This document shows positions 1 through 10,190 of a DNA stretch of 64,000 nucleotides, piece by piece (the stretch's first letter is position 1; every line of letters starts with the position of its first letter). The DNA is from Lepas anatifera (lineage: Eukaryota; Arthropoda; Thecostraca; Lepadidae): assembly GCA_034440635.1 (NCBI GenBank), contig JAOTON010001145.1, forward strand, positions 80,945 through 144,944, read 5' to 3'. The notes under the pieces were generated by a model, which ran no database searches, was not told the DNA's origin, and saw only the letters and a list, made by a program, of their open reading frames with translations. The position numbers and the translations under genes are program-made.

Positions 1-975
1 CAGGGCTCGGTCCTAGCCCCAACGCTCTACACGCCCTGGGCCGCAGACCTCATCACCACTCTGCAAGAGATCCCGGGTACGACCGTGTACATGTACGCGG
101 ATGACACTGCGACACTCAGCAGCGGGGCTAGCCTGGAGACAGCACAGAAGCGGGCACAACAGGCAGCGGACGCCATGACAAGTTGGGCGTACCGGTGGAA
201 GATGGTAGTGGCCGGCCACAAAACGCAAGCCCTCGTCCTGTCCCAGTGGGCACAAGACGCAAAAAATCTGAACCTCCAAGTGGCCGGAACAACGGTGACC
301 GGCGACCGGCACCTGAAGCTCCTAGGAGTCACTTTCGACCGCCTACTTCACTTCGGCGAGCACTGCAACACACTCCGCCGCAAAGTAAAGCCACGCGTAG
401 CCCAACTGAAAAAACTGACGGGCCGCACCTCGGGACTTCGCGAGCCCCAGCTACGTACCATCGCCAACGGATACGTAAGGGGTGCCTTAGAGCATGGTGC
501 CGCCGCTTGGCTCCCAGCTGCGTCAAAGACTCATGTCGAGACGATCGACAAGGAGCTGCGGGCCGCAGCCCGTGTAGTCACCGGATGCCCCGGAGGAACC
601 CCCAGAGACACTCTCATGGCGGAAGCTGGGCTACCACCCGCCCGAGTTCAACGTCAAGTCCTCGCCGCTCGCATGAGAGCACATGCCGCCGCGCTCCCTG
701 CCAGTGATTCGCTCCGCCTTACTGCAGAGTTCAGAGCCCCTCGTCGCCTCACTACCACAGGATGGCGCTCCACCGGGGAAGAGGCCCTCACACTGATCGG
801 AGCCGCTGAGACCACCGTGGAGGCTGACTCTGAACCCACCCCGCCCTGGCAACCCACTACCAACGTTCCATTCAACCTCAGTGTTGGCGTGGTTGGAGGA
901 CGCGACGCCCCAGATCCGGTCTGGAGAAGCGCAGCCGAGGCACAGCTAGCGACGCTCCCACAGCAAGCCAACGCG
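1..975 (+). pseudogene. LINE reverse transcriptase, C-terminal portion
   Basis: Frame 1 is open from base 1 and begins with the conserved RT sequence QGSVLAPTLY. The catalytic YADD box follows at 94-105. Downstream come the thumb and connection region with typical LINE wording (WAYRWKM, KLLGVTFD, LRAAARVVTGC, EAGLPPARVQRQ). Frame 1 continues as an open frame to 1053, but from about 960 the meaningful reading moves to frame 2, where RNase H begins. A one-base-type frameshift therefore lies at roughly 950-975. The enzyme would copy element RNA into DNA at a nick in the chromosome. The 5' end, including any endonuclease, is beyond the window edge. Confidence 0.8.
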
Positions 976-1852
976 AGTCTGGTCAGACGGCTCTGCCAGC
1001 GCAAGCGTCTCATGTGGAGGCGGCGGCGCCATCCTCAGATTCCCCAACGGTGAAAAGCTAGAAGTAAAAGTGGCAGCCGGGCAACTGTGTTCGAGCACCA
1101 GAGCGGAGCTGTTCGCCCTCCGAGCGGCCCTCACAGCCGTTCGTGACGCAGCAGACAAGGCCGGCACAACCCCCGTTGTCATTTGCTGTGACTCACGAGC
1201 GGCACTCGACATGCTGGCGGGCGGGGCTGCCGAGCAGACCACAGCTCTCGCCATCCAAATCTGGCGACTGCTGATGACCCTAACCGACCGGCAGCAGGAA
1301 ATCCACCTCCAATGGGTCCCAGCACATTGCGGTCTACAGGACAATGAACGAGCTGATACATTGGCCAAGGAAGCCGCAGACCTGCCCCAAGACCAAGTAA
1401 GCGCCGACGTGAAGACGATTACAAAAGCCGTCTCACGCGCCGCCACCCGGAAATGGCGCCGAAACTGGCCCAACAGCTTCTTCAAAGACATAATGGAGGA
1501 CCATATGCCGGCCCCAGTGACCCTAGATGACCGCGATGCCGCAGTGAATGTACACCAACTGCGAGCCGGGCACTGGGGCCGGTCCCAACAATACCTTCAC
1601 CGGATCGGCCGACGTCCAGGAAGGTCCTGCGAAAAATGCAGCGACCCAGATTGTCGAGAGGCAAGATGCATTGTGGGCCGCGAGGAGGGTGACACCCCAG
1701 CCCATGTCCTCCTGCGGTGCCCCTGCCTGGCCGGCACCCGACTACGACTGCTGGGAAACATCCATGTTCAACCGCAGCAGATGAGGGACGGCGACGTGGT
1801 GGCGGCCTTGGCCGCCGAATACCTCCGCCACAAGGAGCCCCTAGAGGGCTAA
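962..1852 (+). pseudogene. LINE RNase H domain and C-terminal Cys/His region
   Basis: Frame 2 is open from at least 962, although the first start-type codon is near 1070, and it ends at the stop at 1850-1852. All four RNase H catalytic positions are visible: WSDGSASAS (first Asp, about 986), STRAELFALRAAL (Glu), VICCDSRAAL (Asp) and NERADTLAKEAA (last Asp), with the conserved WVPAHCG before it. The tail has a Cys/His cluster (CEKCSDPDC ... HVLLRCPC) common at the C-terminus of LINE proteins. The domain is complete only if read from frame 2 starting upstream of any ATG, so this is the downstream half of a frameshifted polyprotein. Confidence 0.8.
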
Positions 1853-2530
1853 GGCTTGGCACGCCCAAGCCCTGGAAGAAAAAAACAACAACAACAACAA
1901 GGGCATCCAAGATCACCTCTCCGCGGCCCCCTCAGACCATCACTCTGCTGCACAAATGAGACTAACTCTCGGGACTCCAGATTATCACTCAGGGCCCCCT
2001 GAAAGTAAATATTGTCTCCTGAGAGAGACTCCCTTGAGACTATGAGGGGCCCCCTGAGACCAGCACTTGGCACCACTCATGACACTAATTCTCGGGCCTC
2101 ATATTAGCTTTCGGGGTCCTTGAGAGAAGGTCCCTTAGACCAACACTGATGGGGTATCTGATAATAACTTATCCCGAGATTAGTTCCCAGGGACCCCTGA
2201 GACCGAATCCCAGGGGCCCCTGAGAACGACTCTCGAGGGACCCCTTAGAGCGATTCTCAGGGGGGCGGGGCTTCTGAGGCTGACTTTTGGGGGCCCTGAG
2301 ACCGACTCTCGGGGCCACCTGAGATCAACTCTTGGGATCCTCTGAAACTGACTCAGGGGCCCCTGAAAACGACTTCTGGGGGGACACTGAGATAGACTTT
2401 TGGCCCTGAGACTAAATCTCAGGCCCCCTGAGACTATATCTTGTGGACCCCCAGAGCTCGACTCCTGGAGGCCCCCTGAGACCGACTCTTGGGGTCCCCT
2501 GCAACTGACTTCCAGGAGCCCTCTGAAACC

Positions 2531-2806
2531 GACTTTGGGGGTCTGAGACTTAATCACGGGGGTGGGAGGCTGAGACCGACTCTCGAACCCTCAAGACCGA
2601 CTTTGGGGGGTCTGAGACTTAATCTCGGGGGTGGGAGGCTGAGACTGACTCAGGGTCCCCTGAAACCGACTTTGGGGAGTCTGAGACTCAACCTCGGGGG
2701 TGGGAGGCTGAGACTGACTCAGGGACCCCTGAAACCGACTTTGGGGGTCTGAGACTTAATCTCGGGGGGTGGGAGGCTGAGACCGACTCTCGGACCCTCT
2801 AAGACC
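2531..2806. repeat. Higher-order tandem repeat, four units of 68-70 bp
   Basis: The sequence GACTTTGGGG starts at 2531, 2599, 2668 and 2737, and a variant starts at 2807. Each unit carries the block GGTGGGAGGCTGAGAC. The spacing of 68, 69, 69 and 70 bp shows a higher-order unit recently amplified inside the older short-unit minisatellite. Confidence 0.85.
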
Positions 2807-2883
2807 GACTTTCGGGGGTCCCTTGCGACTAACTCTCAGGGGCCCTGTAAACCAACTTTCGGGGGGCCCTGAGACCACCTCTC

Positions 2884-3025
2884 GGGGGCCCGTAAGACCA
2901 ACTCTTGGAGCCCCTCTAATGCTAACTCGGGGCGGAGGGCCCTGAGGCCGACTCGGGGGCCCGTAAGACCAACTCTTGGGGCCCCTCTAATGCTAACTCG
3001 GGGCGGAGGGCCCTGAGGCCGACTC
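2884..3025. repeat. Direct tandem duplication, 71-bp period
   Basis: Two nearly identical 71-bp units start at 2884 and 2955. Both contain CCCGTAAGACCAACTCTTGG and the block TAATGCTAACTCGGGGCGG. Only a few differences are visible, so this duplication is young compared with the surrounding repeat. Confidence 0.85.
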
Positions 3026-3269
3026 GGGGCCCCTATGAACAAATCTCGGGACCCCTGAGACTGACTCTGGGGGCCCCCTGATCAGAGAATCCTTTAGAGT
3101 GCTTACGATCGGCCCAAGGGCGGGAGGAGGCGTCCGCGAACCCCTTGGACTCTCCTTGGCTACTCTACTGGTCCCAGTCCATCTCAGGGGGGGGGTGGGA
3201 AGTTCTGCACAGTGGGTCACAGATTAGCTCAGATGACCAGATCAGCTTTGGAGCCCGGCTCAGCTCAGG

Positions 3270-3321
3270 GTTAGTTAAGGGCTTTTTATAAGGCGTTCTG
3301 TGCAAAGCACCCTTGCCCGCC
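3270..3321 (+). repeat. Short dispersed repeat, inverted copy at 13000-13051
   Basis: This 50-bp block (GTTAGTTAAGGGCTTTTTAT onward, through GGCGTTCTGTGCAAAG) is the reverse complement of 13000-13051 with few differences. Weaker relatives of its CCTTATAAAAAG(T/C)CCTTAACT core lie in the dispersed repeat copies near 11735 and 55982. It is a fragment of a dispersed repeat family of unknown class. Confidence 0.75.
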
Positions 3322-3799
3322 CCGAAAGTAACTCAGCTCAGGGGTCCCAGATCGGCTTATATAGCGTCTCAGAACAGCTCAAGGAGGCCACTTCAAGCTC
3401 ACCTCAGGGGCCCTATAACTCTGCGTGAGCCCCAGATAAGCTCAGGAGCCCCAGTTTAGCGCAGGGGGCATCAGATTAGCTTTCGGGGCCCAGCTCAGCA
3501 CAGGGGCCCCCAGATCGGCTTGTATAGAGTCTTTGACTAGCTCAAGGGGCCCACTCAGGCCGATGGCTCCCAGTTCAGCTTAGGGACCATGCAACAGTTA
3601 AGACAGGCATAAACCAGCTCGAGGGACCTTAGATTAGCTCAAGGAGCCCCAGGTGAGCTCATAGGACATCAGAGGTTAATTCAGGGGCCCCTGAACAACT
3701 CAGGGTGCCTCAGGCCGACTCATAAGACCTCAGATAAGCTCAGGGGTCCAGGCCAGCTTTATAAGAGGTTTTCCGAGCAAGCTATAGGGTCCGTTCGGG

Positions 3800-4784
3800 T
3801 TTCTTGTTTTATGTTACAGTTGCTGGTATTTTTATACCATTTGCGGGGCCCCCACAGAAAAGTGGGGGAGTGGCCCCCTGTCCCCCCCGGTTCCTACGCC
3901 TATGCAGGAATATCTACTACACTGAGAAAACAGTTTGAGAATGTTTCGTTTCGTTTCTCACATGCTCCCGAATTTTTGGACTCAGGGCCAATATCTGGTC
4001 TCAATCTATACCTAAAACCGCGCTCAACAGCAAACTCAGATGAGCAGAGCAGAAAGAGACTCACACGAGTCCTAAAACTGGACTCAACTCAAAGTCCAAG
4101 CCAATGGTCTCCACCGAGACCAAAAAAGGGACTACTTGATCGGCAAAAGCGCATGCGCGATCAGGCGAAGAAACTGAGCGCAACTCAAACATCGACGCCA
4201 TTTCTGTGCTGCAGTGCGTCCGGCTGTTGATACGTCCGGGACATCGAATGGTAAGTCTTCGGTGACAATGTGCTTAAGTGTGGTGCATGATAAATATTTG
4301 TCATAGACTTTGCAGCAAATAATTGCATGACCATTTTCAATTTCACTGTGAAGTCCTGCTTTTCAAAATTATTCAACGTTGTGAAGTCAGATTTATCAAA
4401 AGGCACAGACTGCTAAGAATTCAAATTATGTGCTCTTCTAAATGCTGGGTACCTTCCATGCATAAGTAATAGGGCAAGATGCTTTCCAATTTTTGTACTG
4501 GATAATATGTATTCAAACATACAAAGTCAACTTGTTTCCAGCAGTATAATGACGGTGAGCCTCGCATACAAATTTAGTTTCTTCATTCCTCAAGCGGGGT
4601 ATAAGTAGGTATACAGCCTTGCTTCAAAACTATGTTTTTATTTGAGTGCTGCTGTCTAGATACTGCAAATACAAGGACTGAGCAAAAACATTCCGGTAAA
4701 AGCTGTCATATTGAGCAGACCAATATGTATGTTTGTAGGAGAAGAAGAATGGGGAATTTCACAGACCCTTGGGATGAACTGTTG
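3800..4784. other. No supported gene; AT-rich unique-looking sequence
   Basis: An open frame at 3811-4230 has no recognisable domain and no splice or promoter context. I see no other structure before the inverted repeat at 4785. Confidence 0.5.
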
Positions 4785-4816
4785 TTAAAGGGACATTGTC
4801 GCAAAAATTTTTATTG
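4785..4816 (+). repeat. 32-bp inverted repeat, left copy (TTAA-AGGGACATTGTCGC type)
   Basis: The block starts TTAAAGGGACATTGTCGCAA and is a perfect reverse complement of 12933-12964. It looks like a DNA-transposon terminus because both copies have TTAA at the outer edge. It could be one end of an 8.2-kb segment or an end of a separate degraded element. Confidence 0.6.
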
Positions 4817-5144
4817 TGGTTTCTTAATATTTGAAAAATCCTGATTCTGGTACTATCAATCATTTCTTTATCTTCAGCTAAATTTTTGGAGACCACTCAA
4901 CAATTATTCAAATTTGCTAACAATATCAATAATAGGCTGTAACCTGCTCTTCACCTCTATTCTATCAATCAAAGTTTTAAGTTCTATAAATGATTTTTTG
5001 GGGGTATAAAATGTTTTTATGCTGTATTCGTATTCAATTTATTTTTATTAACCCTTAAAAATACAAATATTAGATTAGTTTGTCCAAAACATTCGGCTTG
5101 AGAAAACTAATCAGGAAAGTTTTAAAATCGGGCAGTTGTCGTAC

Positions 5145-5216
5145 AGCGGGGATGGTATAGTGGCCTCCATTCCCGACTCTCACACGGGTAATACGGGTTC
5201 GAATCTAGGTCGTGGA
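5145..5216 (+). pseudogene. tRNA-Glu-like pseudogene or SINE head
   Basis: A box A-like GGTATAGTGG (5154-5163) and a box B-like GGGTTCGAATC (about 5191-5201) are correctly spaced, and the would-be anticodon loop reads CTC, as in tRNA-Glu. The acceptor and T stems do not pair properly, so this is not a functional tRNA. It is most likely the head of a tRNA-derived SINE or a tRNA pseudogene. The sequence 3' of it merges into a dispersed repeat. Confidence 0.5.
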
Positions 5217-5284
5217 AGTTTTTACCGTAAAAACAATTTTTCTGATTCTCTTCTTGTTTGTTCATGCGTACTAATGGATGAAGC

Positions 5285-5525
5285 ATAGTCGGATCCATGG
5301 TTGCCGATCGGGGGGGTAACTTCCGGGGAGGGCACCATCCGGACCAGGGGGGCGCCACCTTTGACCGGCAAAACCTATCAGATGGACGCTAAATCCTATC
5401 AGTGTGCGCCGATTTTCGCATCCTGGGGGAGAGGATGGGACGCGACATTTTAGGGTTCACCGAGAGTTGATCAGAGAGGGGAGGGGGCACGTGCCCCCTT
5501 TGCCCTCCTGGATCCTCCTATGGGA
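5285..5525 (+). repeat. Dispersed repeat family copy 1 (partner at 56255-56530)
   Basis: The order of blocks matches 56255-56530: GGATCCA(T/G)G(A)TTGCCGATC, a G-rich run, CACCAT, TTGACCGG(C/G)AAA, CCTATC(A/G), TTTCG(C/T)ATCCTGGG, GGGGGCACRT, CCCTTTGCCC and CCTGGATC near the end. Class unknown. No coding sequence recognised. Confidence 0.7.
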
Positions 5526-5909
5526 TGAAGTAAATATTCTAAGGACAATTTCTTCTGGTTATCCCTCCGTCCGGGTAGTTGAGGGAAAGGGAATATTAGC
5601 CCCAAATATTTTTCTAATCTGACCGGCGTACCAAACTGGAACCGGCTTGTCTCCAGCTCCCTGCAATGGTTCTCAATCCGTCGGATTTCCCTCTATTGGA
5701 GACCAGTTCCCCTGTTTTCTGACCAGCGGGACACGCTGTTCGCCGTTCGAAAATGTCTTTTGTGTCCTTTGCTGAAGGCCATTCTTGAAGGCTGACCGGT
5801 TTTCGTGCAAACCAAGAACCAGAAACCGACCCAATAAAAAGCAGGGGTGGCTCTTCGAGATTATATGTGTTAATCTCGAGATTAATGTGTCTCGAGATTA
5901 ATTAATCGT
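5526..5909. other. No gene seen; GAGATTAA-rich junction before element A1
   Basis: Unique-looking sequence ends in several copies of CTCGAGATTAATGTGT-like words at about 5855-5905, directly before the TTAA of the next element. Confidence 0.5.
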
Positions 5910-5913
5910 TTAA

Positions 5914-6933
5914 CCCTCGCCCCACCGGGGGCCATCGATGGCCCCCCTAAGGTTTTTCCGGGATAGCAGAAAGACGATGAGGCGCAGCACCGTGGTTGAG
6001 GGCTCTACCTCTCACTGCATCATTTTCCCACCATCCCTGAAATTTTTTACCCCGGGTCACGCAAGGTCAGGTCACCAGACGAGTTCAACCAAGGTCACCT
6101 CACTTCAGCTTTAGAGCTCTGTAAGAGCTACATTTCGGAGTCGATCGATTTGAAACTTCCTACACTTTATGACCCCTCCAGGGTCTACAAGGTGTATATC
6201 CGGGATTTTTCGATTTCGTGCCCTGAGGTCAGGTCACGAGGTGACCTCTCCCATTCAAAAAAGCATGGGAAAAGCTGTCTTATGATCTAAAAGTCACAAA
6301 AACGATTGAAAATGCTCAGCTTGATCAGAAAAGCGTTTTTGGACACCCTTTCACGGATTCCAGGGGCCATATTTGCCCTTTGACATCCCCAAGGTCATCC
6401 AAGGTCACCAGGGGTCAAAAACAGTATTTTGACAATAACTTTGACCTGTATAAGCTAGAGCGCTGAAACAAACACCATCGTGTTTGTCTCGTCATTGGCT
6501 TTCATTTGATATACGGCAAGGTCACTTTCTGACCTTTCGTGACCTCAGGTCATACTAGGTCACGAGGTGACCTCTGGAGGTCAAACTACTGGCGGGAGGT
6601 CTTTACGTTTCCATAGCAGAAAAAGTACTGGCAATTTCCTATCAAATGTACTTTCCCACACCTCAATAGCTCTAAGGGCATCAGAGTTATGCCCAGTTTG
6701 CTTCAGCATTGCATATTTGAGTGAAAATAGCCGATCTTGACCTAATTTGACCTCTGGAGGTCAAACCATTGACCTGAACACTAAAACATGTGAAGTAATT
6801 TCTTACTGAATTCACGCGAGCTTTCTAGTGCACTTTGCAGATTTGCGCTAACGCCCATATTTTCGGAGTTAGAGGGGGCCATCGATGGCCCCCGGTGGGG
6901 CGAAGGTGGCGCCGGACCCCCGTAGGGCGCGGG
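5914..6933 (+). mobile_element. TTAA-flanked miniature element, family A, copy A1
   Basis: The element is flanked by TTAA at 5910-5913 and 6934-6937. The left end is CCCTCGCCCCACCGGGGG and the right end is an imperfect inverted version ending GGGCGCGGG. A perfect palindrome GGGGGCCATCGATGGCCCCC sits near both ends. The interior has no coding sequence but many AGGTCA/TGACCT hexamers. Copies A2 (27718-28718, opposite orientation) and A3 (49881-50901) align over the whole length. TTAA targets and CCC termini are known piggyBac features, so a non-autonomous piggyBac-like origin is inferred. No transposase is visible in the window. Confidence 0.85.
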
Positions 6934-6937
6934 TTAA

Positions 6938-7510
6938 CACGCGCATTGACGGGAAGCGGGTACCCGCCCCCCCCCGTCTGGTTATTCGGATAGAACATAA
7001 AAACGGCGGCGCTACGCGCCGCCGCACTTGTATCCATACGCGTATATTAACAGTAAAAACGCAGTACATGGTAAAACATACACTCCTAACACTAGGCAAA
7101 GAAAACTAGGCAGGGCGCCGCCACGGAATTTAAGCCATCACATATTTATTAGGTAGGTACTTAACACACTCGGGTTAAAAATAAACTCGGGTTAAAAAAC
7201 TTGACATACCTTCTCTCATCATTTTTACAACTTTTGTCAAAATTTTAAGGCTAGGTCATCTCAGGTCAGGTCACCAGTACAGGTCAAGTGACCTGACCTC
7301 AAAGTTTAAGACAACATAAGTCGGAACAAAGTGAACTCATCCGATTGAAGTGACCTGACAAAATGGTTAAAATATTTCGATGGAGAAGCGTATGGGCTAC
7401 CCAAAGCCGTTTACCATTTTTCACTACCTACCGTGGTTCTGGAGATTTTAGGGGGTACCCGCGCTCCCCTGTCAAAGCGAAGGTGGCTCAGAGCCCCGTC
7501 AATGCGCGTG
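6938..7510 (+). mobile_element. TTAA-flanked miniature element, family B, copy B1 (internally deleted)
   Basis: It begins CACGCGCATTGACGGG right after the TTAA that also ends A1, and it finishes with the inverted form GTCAATGCGCGTG before TTAA at 7511-7514. Both ends carry a GGGTACCC-centred GC palindrome, and the left end has a GGCGGCGC hairpin. Compared with B4 (842 bp) it lacks about 270 bp of interior. The shared single TTAA means one of A1 and B1 inserted exactly into the target duplication of the other. Confidence 0.85.
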
Positions 7511-7579
7511 TTAATCTGGTAAAACAACGAGATAAAACGTTAATCCGTACGAGATAAAACGTGTTCGAGATTAAATGTG

Positions 7580-7936
7580 GCGGTCTCCCAGGGCGGACCA
7601 CCCTGAAAGACCGCCTGGGCCTTTCACGGCAGGAGAGTGTGGAGGTGGAGCGCCTGCACATTGGCCACTCCCTTCTCCTGTGCAGCTACCGAAAGAGGAT
7701 CGGCCTGAACCCGGAGGCCACGTTATAGGAATGCGACGATGGAGAGGGCGAGATCCTCCACCACCTTCTGACCCGGTGCCCTGCGTGCGCTGACCTGCGC
7801 TGGGACATATTTGGACGGGACGACCCGCCCATCCGGGAAGCGCTGGCGGACCCACGACGGCTGGCGATGTTCCTGCGGCGGTTGGGGCGCCTGCAGGGGC
7901 GCCCCCCATATGGCCGGAACACTCAATCAATCAATC
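7580..7936 (+). mobile_element. LINE 3' fragment with 12-bp target duplication
   Basis: The fragment encodes only the C-terminal end of a LINE protein, including LGLSRQESVEVERLHIGHS, a stop, then a Cys/His motif (ECDDGEGEILHHLLTRCPAC) and PPYGRNTQSINQ. It ends in an (AATC)n tail. AGATTAAATGTG occurs at 7568-7579 and again at 7937-7948, giving an exact 12-bp target-site duplication and therefore exact ends. It is a 5'-truncated, dead insertion of a different LINE family from those at 1-1905, 31516 and 46880. Confidence 0.85.
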
Positions 7937-7948
7937 AGATTAAATGTG

Positions 7949-8714
7949 TCCGTCGACATCTAAATCTTTGATATAATTGTAATTCTTTGGTCTCCAGAGA
8001 ATATAAAAACACGTAGTCTAGAGAACCGGAGAATAGCTGAATGTGATACGGAAGAATAACTCTTGATATGCGTCAGAACTGGGGAACCAGAGAGCAGCCA
8101 CCACGATCCTTGGATGAACTAACAAAAGTGTGGAACGCACCACGAACCCAAACCTGATCACTTTTTGTTTCAGGGGGAACGTTTGTTGTGTGTTGCAGGT
8201 TGGAGATGGACTGGCCACCTCACTCCTCTGTCCGTGGTGGTAGCTCTTTCTGATTTTTTTCGTATATAGATATACAAGATTTAAGAATACATTGTTTTTT
8301 ACTTCAAGTTGAGTTAGTTTCTGATCAGGGCACATCAAGAAAATATACCTAAAAATTATAGCCTGGAACAGTTCGTATTAAATAAAAAGGATTCTATAAT
8401 TAATCTTAACATTGGTAGTCACAGAGTCTAAACCTAAGAAGACGCATCGCAGCTTTAAGACAAGCAAGCTGCTAGCCTCATGAGTGACATTTGTTTATGA
8501 AAATGATAAGCGTTTATTTTTAATACTTCGGAGTTCGGAAACGGTCCTTTCTCATAATAGTACAAACAATTCCAGAAGCACTTCATATAACATCATATCA
8601 TTATATAAAATAGTATATTAACCGTTATTTTTATTAGATTGTTTATTAGATTATCTACGTTGATAAGATATTTCATGACCAGCCTCCTCGAATCATAGTT
8701 TTAAAATGGGGCTA
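7949..8714. other. No gene seen
   Basis: AT-rich sequence. The open frame at 8018-8338 on the minus strand shows no recognisable domain. I see no promoter, RNA gene or repeat that I can support. Confidence 0.45.
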
Positions 8715-9065
8715 ATACACTGATAAATATTCAGGTACATCCCTTCACCAAAATTCTCATAATATAATAGGTGAACACATACATTTTTAGTCAGAGTGCT
8801 AGGATAACCTCAAATCGAGTTCCAATATTTGAATATTCCAGTACTGAACTGCATTATTCCAGCATTCGATTTCCAAATCAGATCTAAATTTCAAGCCTTG
8901 GTCACACTATGACCAAAAGTTTTCGCTTATTGTATTATGAGGATTCTGACGAGGGGCTGTGCCCGAACATGTGATCACAGTGTGTGATCACAGGCTCCAT
9001 TTTGCGTCAAGAATTCGAGAGGCAAAGCCATGAAACATCTTACCAATTTATAATCATGCTCCTCG
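8715..9065. repeat. Diverged relative of the palindromic repeat at 24989-25236
   Basis: Blocks in the same order as the later copy are visible: ACTGA...ATATTC(A/G)GG(T/C)ACATCCCTTCA near 8719, GCCCGAA near 8963, and CATCTTA(C/G)CAA followed by CATGCTCCTCG near 9035-9064. A short internal palindrome TGTGATCACAGTGTGTGATC lies at about 8970-8990. This copy keeps a longer loop than the copy at 25 kb. Class unknown. Confidence 0.55.
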
Positions 9066-10144
9066 GCTACGCAATGCAAAATTCATCTACTTTTAAAAAC
9101 CAACAGATATCAGTTGATCAATGAGGCTTATATTCAATCTCACAAAAACATGAGAAAATATAACCTACCAGGAAATTACAAGCGAGTGATAACCCTCGGC
9201 AGGTGAGAAACGCGTGCAACAATCAGGTCTGCGAGTCCCCAACGAGCAGTCTTCCGAGTGCAACGTGGACTAGAGGATATAACTCAGTACGTCAGTGACG
9301 GATCCAGGCTAATGTTTTTTGTGGGGGGGAGGGAGGGGAGGACAGGGTCCAAAATCGTGAATACACATTTTTTTAAAGGTCGGTGAAAATCGCAGAGTTT
9401 GGGAGGAAAGTAAATTTTCCCTGAACCCACCAGTGGGTATGCAGCTCCTAGCTTCCAGTCCTTGAAGTGCACTCTAAGAAGGCTGGGAGCGAACCAAATA
9501 CTGAGTGTACATCAAAAGCATAACAAATTTTGCATCTGTCCACAATAAGTGCTACACGGTTTGATAAAATGTTCACCGCAATAGTCTGAGCACAGAGGTG
9601 TCACTTATTATTTTCGCCGACTTTCGCACGTACGACCACCAACAAAATCTGACCACTTGATTTTTTACTATAAAGACCCTTTGCATTACTAGTTTTCTTA
9701 CCTTTAGGCTAAAAAATACTTTTAATGACATGTTTTACTGAGGTCCTCAGAGGATTTGCCTTAATATACCGCGATAAACACCACTTACGCACATACATGA
9801 ACGTATACTGCGGGCACACAGGCAGACGACCGAGGTGCACTCAGGCAGGTTCGTGTTCAATGCAAAAAACTGCTGGCTGTGGTACTCTGCCAACTCTGGG
9901 ATTCCATTGCTCGTCCTCTGAAGCTTGTCTTCCAGCAGCAGGCATAATTGGCGATAGTCACTGTCGAGGGGCAGCACCTGATTATTTCTGTTTTGCGTTC
10001 AGCTTGCTGGGGTAGGCTCTTCTTAAATTAGAAGATATTTTCACAGCAGGAACAAATGGGACCAAATAAAGGGTACAAATAAAATATCACAAGCCCATCA
10101 ATGAAAGCAAACAAGATATCACTGAATCTTGTTTTAAACATATG
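9066..10144. other. No gene supported
   Basis: The open frames at 9284-9472 (minus), 9725-10015 (plus) and 9747-9977 (minus) have no recognisable motif and no splice context. The sequence otherwise looks unique. Confidence 0.45.

Positions 10145-10146
<2 letters not shown>

Positions 10147-10186
<40 letters not shown>
10147..10186. repeat. (TA)n microsatellite
   Basis: Uninterrupted AT dinucleotides over about 40 bp. Confidence 0.95.

Positions 10187-10190
<4 letters not shown>

Larger units (their letters stand above)
1..1905 (+). mobile_element. 3' part of a non-LTR retrotransposon (RT + RNase H)
   Basis: The window opens inside a reverse transcriptase and runs through an RNase H domain, a C-terminal Cys/His motif and a short 3' tail. 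The tail is A-rich with (AAC)n at about 1879-1900, typical of a LINE end made by target-primed reverse transcription. RT followed by RNase H on one strand places it among RNase H-bearing LINE clades (I, R1/LOA, Ingi/L1Tc types). The wording of the RNase H and the C-terminal Cys/His region look most Ingi/L1Tc-like to me, which is an impression and not an alignment. The 5' part lies outside the window. At least one frameshift makes this copy non-functional as read. Confidence 0.85.
1906..3790. repeat. Degenerate GC-rich minisatellite block
   Basis: About 1.9 kb is built from imperfect copies of a roughly 20-27 bp unit resembling GGGGCCCCTGAGACCGACTC, spaced irregularly and heavily diverged. From about 3230 to 3760 the unit changes to a CAGATTAGCTCAGGGGCCC type, with a longer repeat (AGATCGGCTTRTATAG... 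about 3348 and 3512). Open frames here are low-complexity (GLRLNLGGGRL type) and follow from the repeat, so none is treated as a gene. Confidence 0.8.

Noticed and set aside
1906..3790. CRISPR-like array
   Set aside because: Units are irregular, diverged and have no unique spacers; the context is a eukaryotic minisatellite.
3811..4230. 139-residue plus-strand frame
   Set aside because: No domain, no splice or promoter support, and composition typical of chance.
5145..5216. Functional tRNA-Glu gene
   Set aside because: Box A and box B are present but acceptor and T stems do not pair; better read as a SINE head or pseudogene.
9725..10015. 96-residue plus-strand frame and overlapping minus-strand frame
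   Set aside because: No recognisable motif; both strands open over the same region without a preference.
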